A stretch of 40,828 nucleotides of DNA from the NCBI GenBank assembly GCA_947490615.1, contig CANLHK010000018.1, positions 1-40,828 of the forward strand. The letters are read 5' to 3'. The notes beneath the pieces are model-generated. The model was not told where the DNA came from, ran no database searches, and worked only from the letters and a program-made list of their open reading frames with translations. The DNA comes from Planctomycetaceae bacterium. GTDB lineage: Bacteria > Planctomycetota > Phycisphaerae > Phycisphaerales > SM1A02. Made by a program: the position numbers and the translations under genes. Positions 34,558 to 40,828 of this stretch are shown here, one piece after another; position 1 is the stretch's first letter; each line of letters begins with the position of its first letter.

Positions 34558-35203
34558 GGCGCGTGGCCGCCGTGGTGGACATGGCGGACATGGCACGGTC
34601 CTGCAACGGCGCGAGCGTGAGCAGCGCCGCATTGGTGCCGATGGCGCAGAGCAGCATGTCCCATTGCGCGTCCCACACATCGCCTTGTTGGCCGAGGTAG
34701 GCCCACGACGCCTCGCCGAGCACCATGGCGACGGCGAACTCGATCAACTCAAACGCTGCGGCAAACGCAAGGCACATGCCGTTGACGATCACAAAGAGCC
34801 ACGCGCGTCCGCGCACGATCTCGTTGCGCAGGAAGACCTCGCGCCACAGCAACGCGGGCGCGAACCCTTGCATGAAATGACCGAGCCGGTCGTAGTCGTT
34901 GCGCGGTCGTCCGAGCCACTCCTGCACGACGATGCCAAACGGAACGCGCTCGTAGGTGTAGATGCCGCCGATGATCAAGATGACCGCGTGGAGCACAAGC
35001 AGCGTGAACAGCACGCGCGTCGCTGGAAGTCTGCGCAGCCAGAAGGGCCAGAGCGCAATCGCGGCGACGACCCAGGCCACTTCGAGCACGAAGGTCAGAA
35101 AGTCGTGCGGATCGATCGCGCTCACGACGAGAAACAGGGTGAGAAGAAGCACGATCCAATCACGATGTCGCAGGTCGCTCAGTGAGGGGATCGAAAGAGG
35201 CAT
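34544..35203 (-). CDS. DUF2238 (YjdF-like) membrane protein
   Basis: 219 residues with about six membrane helices. The family signature is HAVILIIGGIYTYERVPFG, YDRLGHFMQGFAPALLWREV, AFELIEFAVA and GQQGDVWDAQWDM. The function of this inner-membrane family is not established. I chose ATG 35203 because GAGGA lies 8 nt before it and the hydrophobic core begins soon after; the longer upstream frame is basic and unlike the family. It is 34 bp after the glutathione-peroxidase-like gene and probably co-transcribed with it. Confidence 0.88.
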   Translation of the reverse strand: MPLSIPSLSDLRHRDWIVLLLTLFLVVSAIDPHDFLTFVLEVAWVVAAIALWPFWLRRLPATRVLFTLLVLHAVILIIGGIYTYERVPFGIVVQEWLGRPRNDYDRLGHFMQGFAPALLWREVFLRNEIVRGRAWLFVIVNGMCLAFAAAFELIEFAVAMVLGEASWAYLGQQGDVWDAQWDMLLCAIGTNAALLTLAPLQDRAMSAMSTTAATRLTRP

Positions 35204-35237
35204 CGTGGAATTCCTCGCGTCCTTGGGGTGGCCCGTG

Positions 35238-35837
35238 CTACTGCGCGAGTGCCGCTTCGATCGCTTGCGCCAACGCGCTGCCCTCGGGATCGGTCGTCGA
35301 AGTGAAGAACTTCGCGGTGCGCCCATCACGCGACACCACATACTTTCCAAAGTTCCAGCCAGGAAGCTCGCCCGTCTTGGTGCCGAGGCACTCGAAGACC
35401 TTGGACTGGGTTGGTCCAGCCACGACGCCGCACTTCTCAAACAAAGGAAAGGTCACGCTGTACTTCGCGGTGCAGAAGTCGCGGATTTCGTTGGCGTCGT
35501 TGAACTCCTGCGAACCGAAATCACCGCTCGGGAATCCAAGCACGACGAGTCCGCGGTCGCGGTACTTGTCATAGACCCGCTGCAAGCCCGCATACTGCCC
35601 CGTGAGTCCGCACTGACTTGCGACATTCACGACGAGCGTGACTTTGCCCGCGTACTGCGACAAGCTGGTGTCGGCGCCCTCAAGAGTCTTGACCGTGATC
35701 GTGTGCATGCTGGAGTCCTTCCAAGTCTGGGTCAGCGCGGGCGTTTGCGGCGCGGACTGTGCGCACCCGAATCCTGTGAGCGCGGCGAGGGTTGGAGCGG
35801 CCCACGCACGAAAGGCGCGAGAGAGTCGATTGAGCAT
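35238..35837 (-). CDS. Glutathione-peroxidase-family lipoprotein
   Basis: 199 residues. The start is supported by GGAGA before the ATG. Residues 1-25 form a lipoprotein signal (LAALTGFGC), so the mature protein should be tethered to a membrane. The peroxidatic cysteine is in VNVASQCGLTGQYAGL, coded by an ordinary TGC, not selenocysteine. The usual FPCNQFG loop is GFPSGDFGSQE, so the resolving Cys and the conserved Gln are replaced by Ser and Asp. PGWNFGKYVV keeps the Trp-Asn pair. It is probably a thiol peroxidase reduced by a thioredoxin-like donor, but the electron donor is uncertain. A thioredoxin gene lies 3 kb away. Confidence 0.9.
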   Translation of the reverse strand: MLNRLSRAFRAWAAPTLAALTGFGCAQSAPQTPALTQTWKDSSMHTITVKTLEGADTSLSQYAGKVTLVVNVASQCGLTGQYAGLQRVYDKYRDRGLVVLGFPSGDFGSQEFNDANEIRDFCTAKYSVTFPLFEKCGVVAGPTQSKVFECLGTKTGELPGWNFGKYVVSRDGRTAKFFTSTTDPEGSALAQAIEAALAQ

Positions 35838-35904
35838 GGTTTCTCCGATGTTGGCGCTCGGTCGCGCTGCCCGCGATCGACGCTGAAACCGTAGAGTAGA
35901 GCCT

Positions 35905-37737
35905 ATGAATCGCTCGTGGTGCAGCACTGTGACCCGCGTCGCACTTTTGGCGACCGCCGTGACTCCGTTTGGTTTCGAGGTCGCCGCGCAGGAAGTCGCG
36001 CCGAACGCGGACTTGCCCATGAACCGCGCCTTGGCGCGGATCCCTGAGGACGCCGCTGCGTTTCTCGTTGTGCCGAGTCTCAAGGCGCTCAGCGACGATC
36101 TCGCGCAACTCGTCGAGGCCACGGGGCAGGGCGGCTTGCTTTCGATGGCGCGCCCGATCGACCTCTTGAAGGGGCAGCTCGGTGTGGGGGCCAATCTCGA
36201 CGAGAAGGGCCCGCTGGTCGCCTATTTCCCAGCGTCGATGTTGACGCCCACGCGTGCGGCGTGGCCTGTGATCGTCTTTCCAGTCACCGACGGCGCTGCG
36301 TTTCTCGCGGCGAATCTGATTCCTGCACCTGAGCAAGGCGAGACGGCTTACAAGTCTGCCGCGGGTCTCACGGTTTTTGCGCGTGCGCTCGAGGGTTGCG
36401 TCGTGCTCGCGCCCTCCGCCGAGACTTTGCCTGCCGCGGCGCCGACGCGTGGCATTGGCGATCGATTTCATGCGCGGCTCAAGCCCGCGGAGTCGGCGTG
36501 GCTCACGCGCGCGGACCTCGTGGGCTGGGCTTCGCGCGATGCGCTCCATGCCATGGTCGAGGGGGCCCGCGCCGAGCCCGCACCTCTCGAGGTCTTCGGC
36601 ATCCTCGCGGAGCAACAAGCCGCGATCCGCGCCAAGAGTTTCGAAGTCGCGGACATGCTCGCCGACGCCGTGTTCGTCGTCGATGTGGATCCGATGGGCT
36701 TGTTCTTTGCGACGGTCGCGGTGGCCGAACCGACCACACCACTGGCCAGCGCGATGGCGGGCGGCGAGGGAAAGCCCGCGCGTTTCGATCGTCTGCCCTC
36801 GAATCCGTTTTACTTTGCGCTCTCGGTTGATCTCGATGGTCTCGGTGGCGCGCCGCGTTTCGGTGAACTCCTCGACCTTTGCAGCATTCCGCGCACGCTC
36901 GTTCCCGAGTGGGTCTTTACGGAAGGAGCCGATCTGCAATCGCTGCAGTTCGCGGCCTACCCCTCGATTCTTGGCGTGGCCATCGGTGGCGTACTGAACG
37001 ACAGCGCGCTGTTCATCGGCTCGCGCAATCCAGCGCGGACCAAGGATCGCCTCCGTCAATCGATCGAATCGGCCGCAGGTGAGGCCGATGGTGTTCGACG
37101 CACGCCGTTGTGGACCGCGCAGCGCACGCTGAGTAACGGCGAAGTCGTCTCAGCCTTTGAGATCAAGGAGACCGTGTTCGACGCGACCAAGCGGCCAGGA
37201 CTCGATCTTTCGCGGCTCGCCAAGCAGTTCATCTTTGGCGCACGGGGTCTCGGTGGACTCGTGCAGCAGCGCGACGATGGTCTCGTGGTCACATTCAGCG
37301 CACGAACCGATGTCCTCGGCCGCGCCAAGGAAGCCGCTTCGGGAACCAAGTCGTTGGCGGGTGACGACACCGTGAAGTCCATTCAAGAGTGGCTTCCCGA
37401 GCAGCGCGATGTGGAAGTCATGGTGGGCGTCGGACCGCTGGTACACCTTGTCGCGCAGATCGCCTCGAGTTTCGTCGGCGCCGATCAAGTGAAGGCGTTC
37501 ATGCCCAAGATCGACAAGCAGGCGAGTCCTGTGGCTATGGCCGTTGAGGTTGGCCAGGGTCGCGCGGCGTCGGTGTTCGTACTTCCCGCGGAAGTCTTGA
37601 AGGCGATGGCGGATCTCGCGGCACGACAGAGCGCTGCGATGCAGGCTCCCGCCGCACCGCCAACTTTGATCAGTCGGACGCCAAGTCCGACGCAGGAACT
37701 CGCGCCAGCGCCGCCGACTGATCGAGGGTCGCCATGA
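35905..37737 (+). CDS. Secreted protein of unknown function
   Basis: 610 residues with a signal peptide (hydrophobic core VALLATAVTPFGFEVAA, then AQEV). The mature part has alternating strands and amphipathic helices: LARIPEDAAAFLVVPSLKAL (43-62), FYFALSVDLDGLGG, and LGVAIGGVLNDSALFIGSRN. It ends in a Pro/Ala-rich tail (about 575-610). I do not recognise the family; the style resembles DUF3352-like exported proteins. It overlaps folP by 4 bp (ATGA at 37734-37737), so the two are probably co-translated even though one is exported. It starts 67 bp from the divergent peroxidase gene. Confidence 0.75.
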   Translation: MNRSWCSTVTRVALLATAVTPFGFEVAAQEVAPNADLPMNRALARIPEDAAAFLVVPSLKALSDDLAQLVEATGQGGLLSMARPIDLLKGQLGVGANLDEKGPLVAYFPASMLTPTRAAWPVIVFPVTDGAAFLAANLIPAPEQGETAYKSAAGLTVFARALEGCVVLAPSAETLPAAAPTRGIGDRFHARLKPAESAWLTRADLVGWASRDALHAMVEGARAEPAPLEVFGILAEQQAAIRAKSFEVADMLADAVFVVDVDPMGLFFATVAVAEPTTPLASAMAGGEGKPARFDRLPSNPFYFALSVDLDGLGGAPRFGELLDLCSIPRTLVPEWVFTEGADLQSLQFAAYPSILGVAIGGVLNDSALFIGSRNPARTKDRLRQSIESAAGEADGVRRTPLWTAQRTLSNGEVVSAFEIKETVFDATKRPGLDLSRLAKQFIFGARGLGGLVQQRDDGLVVTFSARTDVLGRAKEAASGTKSLAGDDTVKSIQEWLPEQRDVEVMVGVGPLVHLVAQIASSFVGADQVKAFMPKIDKQASPVAMAVEVGQGRAASVFVLPAEVLKAMADLAARQSAAMQAPAAPPTLISRTPSPTQELAPAPPTDRGSP

Positions 37738-38633
37738 GCGAGCTTCCGCATGAGGGGCAGCATGAGGCGCGCTTCTGGACCGCAGGCCCCGACCGCGTCG
37801 TTTCGCTGCATCCCTTTGCGATCATGGGGATCGTGAATGTGACGCCTGACAGCTTCTCCGACGGTGGTCAGTTCACCAACGCAGAAGAAGCAGCGGAGTT
37901 TGCGCTGGCACTCGTCGACGAGGGCGCTGCGATTGTGGATGTGGGTGGCGAGAGCACGCGGCCTGGCGCGCGGCGCGTCGAGGTGGCTGAGCAGATTCGC
38001 CGCATCGTCCCAGTGATTGCGCGGGTTCGTTCGCGCACGAATGCTGCGATTTCCGTCGACACGACGCGCGCGGCCGTTGCGGCCGCTGCGATCGAGGCGG
38101 GCGCCGACATCGTGAACGATGTCAGCGCGGGAACGGAGGACGCTGCCATGCTCAGTCTGGTGGCGCGCAAGGGCGCGGGCCTGGTCTTGATGCACCGACT
38201 CGCTCCCCCGGGAGAGGATCACTACTCCCACCAGCACGCCGTGCCGCCTGTCTATGACGATGTGGTGCGCGCGGTGACGAACTACCTGCTCGAGCGGGCC
38301 GACATGGCCATCGCCGCTGGTGTTTCTCGTGAGTGCATCGCGCTCGATCCAGGTCTCGGCTTCGGCAAGACCGTCACCCAGAACTACGAGCTGCTCGCGC
38401 GCACCAGTGAGCTCGCGGCGCTGGGATATCCCGTTCTGGTCGGCGCCAGTCGCAAGAGCTTTCTTGGTGTCGTCAGTGGCCGCGCAGCGCCCGAGCAACG
38501 GATCGTTGGCTCGGTCGTCGCTGCTGTGGCGGCCTACGGCGGCGGTGCCCGCATCATTCGTGCGCACGATGTCGGTGCGCACCGTGAAGCGCTGCTCGTG
38601 GCGCACGCGGTCCTCAAGGGCGCAGGGATGTAG
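37734..38633 (+). CDS. folP: Dihydropteroate synthase
   Basis: 299 residues. Condenses p-aminobenzoate with 6-hydroxymethyl-dihydropterin diphosphate in folate synthesis. A TIM barrel with IMGIVNVTPDSFSDGG (30-45), VDVGGESTRPGA, ISVDTTRAAVA, ADIVNDVSAG, ALDPGLGFGKT and VGASRKSFLG. All main substrate-binding blocks are present. The N-terminal 25 residues are an extra, family-variable segment. Its ATG overlaps the previous gene's TGA. Together with fau it is one of two folate genes in the window. Confidence 0.96.
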   Translation: MSELPHEGQHEARFWTAGPDRVVSLHPFAIMGIVNVTPDSFSDGGQFTNAEEAAEFALALVDEGAAIVDVGGESTRPGARRVEVAEQIRRIVPVIARVRSRTNAAISVDTTRAAVAAAAIEAGADIVNDVSAGTEDAAMLSLVARKGAGLVLMHRLAPPGEDHYSHQHAVPPVYDDVVRAVTNYLLERADMAIAAGVSRECIALDPGLGFGKTVTQNYELLARTSELAALGYPVLVGASRKSFLGVVSGRAAPEQRIVGSVVAAVAAYGGGARIIRAHDVGAHREALLVAHAVLKGAGM

Positions 38634-38753
38634 GACGCGGGCAAGGAGCACTGCCTGGGTCGGAGCCGCGTGCTTTTGTCTGTTTTCAAGCATCCCCAAG
38701 CATCCGAGCACAGCTACCATGCGCCACTTCGCACGAGATCACAGGAGACTCCA

Positions 38754-39086
38754 ATGGCTGGCGCAGCGACTCTGACCTTTACCGATTCGAACTACCAGCA
38801 GGAAGTCGCCGAGAGCGCGGTTCCCGTGCTGATCGACTTCTGGGCCGAGTGGTGCCAGCCCTGCCGCATGATCGGCCCGACCATCGATCAACTCGCCACC
38901 GAGTACCAAGGCCGCGCCAAGGTCGGCAAGATCGATGTCGACAGCAACCGCGAATTGGCGCTCAAATTCAACATCCAGAGCATCCCGTGCGTCGTCGTCC
39001 TCAAGGGCGGACAGGTCGTGGGGCGCGCGATGGGGATCAAGCCGAAGGCTGAGTTCGCCAAGATGCTCGATGCGGCCATGATTTGA
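38754..39086 (+). CDS. trxA: Thioredoxin with WCQPC active site
   Basis: 110 residues, full thioredoxin length. FWAEWCQPCRMIGP (29-42) carries the redox pair C34/C37. The canonical Gly between them is Gln, which may shift the redox potential. A third cysteine, C79, directly follows the cis-proline position (SIPCVV). AGGAG lies 5 nt before the ATG. It sits 120 bp after folP, so it may have its own promoter; caagcatcc occurs twice in that gap (near 38690 and 38700). Two hairpins follow the gene. Confidence 0.95.
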   Translation: MAGAATLTFTDSNYQQEVAESAVPVLIDFWAEWCQPCRMIGPTIDQLATEYQGRAKVGKIDVDSNRELALKFNIQSIPCVVVLKGGQVVGRAMGIKPKAEFAKMLDAAMI

Positions 39087-39389
39087 TCATGATCTGACTG
39101 CGACTGGCTCATGGCCGGATCGCTGCTCGGTTGCAAGCGCTGAGCAATTCGATCGAATCAACCAACCTGGTTGAGATCTAGGACCAATCAAATTGGTCCG
39201 TGATGTCCGCTGAACCGCCGCGTCGGATCCTGCGACGCGAATTTCTCGGCGCCACCCTCGGCGGTGGCTCGCTTTTTCGCAATTCGTTTCTCTTTGTCCA
39301 TAAGGGAGTTACGTTCGACTGCCCTGCCCCGGGTGTAGACGCACATCGTCCGTGTGTCTGTACGCTCTTGATCATCATGGAGTCGCCCC
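39087..39389. other. Intergenic region, 303 bp
   Basis: It lies between trxA and the right-edge repeat protein. It contains two close hairpins (39158-39199). A short frame at 39203 encodes RREFLGATLGGGSL, which looks like a twin-arginine signal, but it has no ribosome binding site and stops after about 70 codons. Confidence 0.5.
39158..39199 (+). terminator. Double hairpin after trxA
   Basis: Hairpin 1: tcaacca / tggttga, a 7-bp stem with a 3-nt loop (39158-39174). Hairpin 2: ggaccaat / attggtcc, an 8-bp stem with a 3-nt loop (39181-39199). Both are perfect and 6 nt apart, 71 nt beyond the trxA stop. No T tract follows, so they may act with Rho or as mRNA-end structures. Confidence 0.5.
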
Positions 39390-40828
39390 ATGCTCTCGAA
39401 TCGCCACTTTGAAGACGTATTTTCCCATTTTGGCACCTTGCAATCGCCGTGTCGATTGCTTCGCGGTACGGCTCTCCTCGCCGTCGCGACCACCGTGCTC
39501 GCTGTCGGCAACGCATCCGCCCAATCGATGGTGGACCTGCGTCTCGTCGGACCAGCAGCGCCGATCATCCCTGGTCAGATCTTCGATGTGAAGCTCCGCG
39601 TCACCCGCCAGGATCTCGCCGCAACGGCGAGCCTCGTCGCCGTGGACTGCATCGTCGGTTGGAATCCGGCGCACCTGAGGTTTGTGAGCATCACGGGCGC
39701 AGGCTCGATTCCGCTCGCGAGCTCGTACCTGCCGACTCCCGCCGTGGACTACACGGGCATCAACGAGATCATCCCGCCCGCGGACGGCAATCTTCTCTAC
39801 TACGCCCTGACTCCGCTTGGCGCTCCGCGCGCTGTGCCTGAGGCAGGCGTGCAGATTGTCACCTTCCGTTTCGAGTCGATCGGTCTCTTCACGACCACCT
39901 CGATCGATGTCATCGACAACCTGAATATCTTGTATCCCACTGAAACCGTGGTCTACGACGGCGTGGTGCCTGGAGTGGACGACTTCGGCATCGGCTACTC
40001 GGCCACGATCACCCAGCTCGATTGCTCGACGATCTTCTGGTACCGCGATTCCGACGGCGACGGAGCAGGCGACCCCGACAGCTCGACCACGGGTTGCACG
40101 CAACCAGCGGGCTTTGTGAGCTCTTCGAATGACCGCTGCCCGACCAATGCGGCGCTGCTCGAGCCACTGACCTACTACGCGGATGCTGATCAAGACGGCT
40201 TCGGCGCCGTTGCGACGGCGACGCCGTTCTGCGAGACGAGCGCCCCAGCGGGTTATCTCGTCGACGCAAGCGACTGTGATGACGCCGCGGTGCAATACGC
40301 CGACGGCGACGGCGACGGCATCGGTGCTGGCGCGATGGTGGCGTGTGGCGGCGTGGCGCAGAACACCGACTGCAACGACGGCTCTGCTCTGGTCTACCCA
40401 GGAGCTGTTGAGAACTGCGCCAACCTCGCCGTCGACAACGACTGCGACAGTGTGGCGTCGGATGCAGAAGCGATCGACAGCCTCGACTACTTCGTCGACG
40501 GCGACTCGGACGGCTTCGGCTTCGGCGCTGCGACCAAGTCTTGCTCTGCGATCGTTGGCTCGGTGCTCAACAGCATCGACTGCAACGATGCCTCGGTGAT
40601 CTTTGCTGACCTTGACGGCGACAGCTTCGGTTCGACCACCATGGTCGCGTGCGACGGCGTGGCGCTGAGCACCGACTGCAACGACAGCTCTGCTCTGGTC
40701 TACCCAGGTGCCGTGGAGAACTGCGCCAACCTCGCCGTCGACAACGACTGCGACTCGGTGGCGACTGATGCGGAAGCGATCGACAGCCTCGACTACTTCG
40801 TCGACGGCGACTCGGACCTCTTCGGCGC
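39390..40828 (+). CDS. Secreted cohesin-like / MopE-like repeat protein (3' end outside window)
   Basis: Partial: the start is in the window, and 479 codons are open to the right edge. A signal peptide (hydrophobic core ALLAVATTVLAVG, ending NASA) is followed by a beta domain. That domain resembles a cohesin fold: MVDLRLVGP, GQIFDVKLRV, VDCIVGWNPAHLRFVSI. MopE-like, Asp- and Cys-rich repeats start near residue 225 (YRDSDGDGAGD; DCNDGSALVYPGAVENC). GGAG lies about 8 nt before the ATG. The same repeat class occurs in the left-edge gene, but its N-terminal domains differ. Likely exported and metal- or calcium-binding. The dockerin protein at the left end is a possible partner; that is inference. 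Confidence 0.85.
   Translation, partial: MLSNRHFEDVFSHFGTLQSPCRLLRGTALLAVATTVLAVGNASAQSMVDLRLVGPAAPIIPGQIFDVKLRVTRQDLAATASLVAVDCIVGWNPAHLRFVSITGAGSIPLASSYLPTPAVDYTGINEIIPPADGNLLYYALTPLGAPRAVPEAGVQIVTFRFESIGLFTTTSIDVIDNLNILYPTETVVYDGVVPGVDDFGIGYSATITQLDCSTIFWYRDSDGDGAGDPDSSTTGCTQPAGFVSSSNDRCPTNAALLEPLTYYADADQDGFGAVATATPFCETSAPAGYLVDASDCDDAAVQYADGDGDGIGAGAMVACGGVAQNTDCNDGSALVYPGAVENCANLAVDNDCDSVASDAEAIDSLDYFVDGDSDGFGFGAATKSCSAIVGSVLNSIDCNDASVIFADLDGDSFGSTTMVACDGVALSTDCNDSSALVYPGAVENCANLAVDNDCDSVATDAEAIDSLDYFVDGDSDLFG
40371..40828. repeat. 306-bp in-frame tandem repeat at the right edge
   Basis: A unit beginning tgcaacgac at 40371 recurs at 40677, 306 bp (102 codons) later. The second copy runs to the window end at about 150 bp. 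Both encode SALVYPGAVENCANLAVDND. The visible parts are nearly identical, including synonymous positions, so the duplication is recent or has been homogenised. Confidence 0.85.

Noticed and set aside
35238-35837. Selenocysteine in the glutathione peroxidase
   Set aside because: The active-site codon is TGC (Cys), and no in-frame TGA interrupts the gene.

Overview
The window looks like chromosomal DNA of a high-GC planctomycete, most likely of the Phycisphaerae. The evidence is indirect. There is a C-terminal dockerin of the form DINGDGSV..DLALLLGSWG. DCNGNGVPD-type calcium motifs occur in secreted proteins. There is a VPAPGALAL..RRRR C-terminal sorting tail, and a CPGCGYDL zinc ribbon on a membrane protein. 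A cytochrome c / DUF1080 fusion and many secreted proteins with no clear function are also present. I call 29 genes. I found no rRNA, tRNA, CRISPR array, transposase or phage gene.

Layout. 1-6434 (minus): two secreted multidomain proteins, both with RCC1-type blades; one runs off the left edge in MopE-like repeats and the other is a metzincin-type protease with a dockerin. 6696-10476: the 3-hydroxyanthranilate genes nbaD (ACMSD) and nbaC (dioxygenase), both minus, separated by a plus-strand kup potassium transporter. 10518-14226: a chemoreceptor with a WspA-like signalling tip, a zinc-ribbon membrane protein and a small hypothetical. 14266-15342: a formylglycine-generating enzyme with its catalytic cysteine pair and a signal-like N-terminus. 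15362-22001: a compact six-gene plus-strand operon ending near a strong hairpin.

That operon is the best candidate for an undescribed system. It encodes a MutL/GlmL-type ASKHA ATPase, a barrel-sandwich/KOW adaptor-like protein, a DUF6754-like membrane protein and three further membrane proteins, with no glutamate mutase in sight.

22331-28702: a PEP-CTERM-like protein, a GYF_2/zinc-ribbon/DUF4870 protein, and a minus-strand run rarA - fau - L,D-transpeptidase - pdxA (rarA/fau overlap by 4 bp). 28792-32607: a 1,271-residue fusion of sugar-binding-like, propeller, cytochrome c and DUF1080 domains. 32722-39086: glmS, a DUF2238 membrane protein, a glutathione-peroxidase lipoprotein, a secreted protein coupled to folP, and trxA. 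39390 to the right edge: a secreted protein with a cohesin-like N-terminus and MopE-like repeats, so repeat-rich secreted proteins lie at both ends of the window.

Functional threads: tryptophan/kynurenine breakdown (nbaC, nbaD), cell wall (glmS, L,D-transpeptidase), folate and B6 (folP, fau, pdxA), redox (gpx, trxA), and an envelope-associated ATPase system of unknown role. Identifications rest on motif recognition only; no database search was possible.
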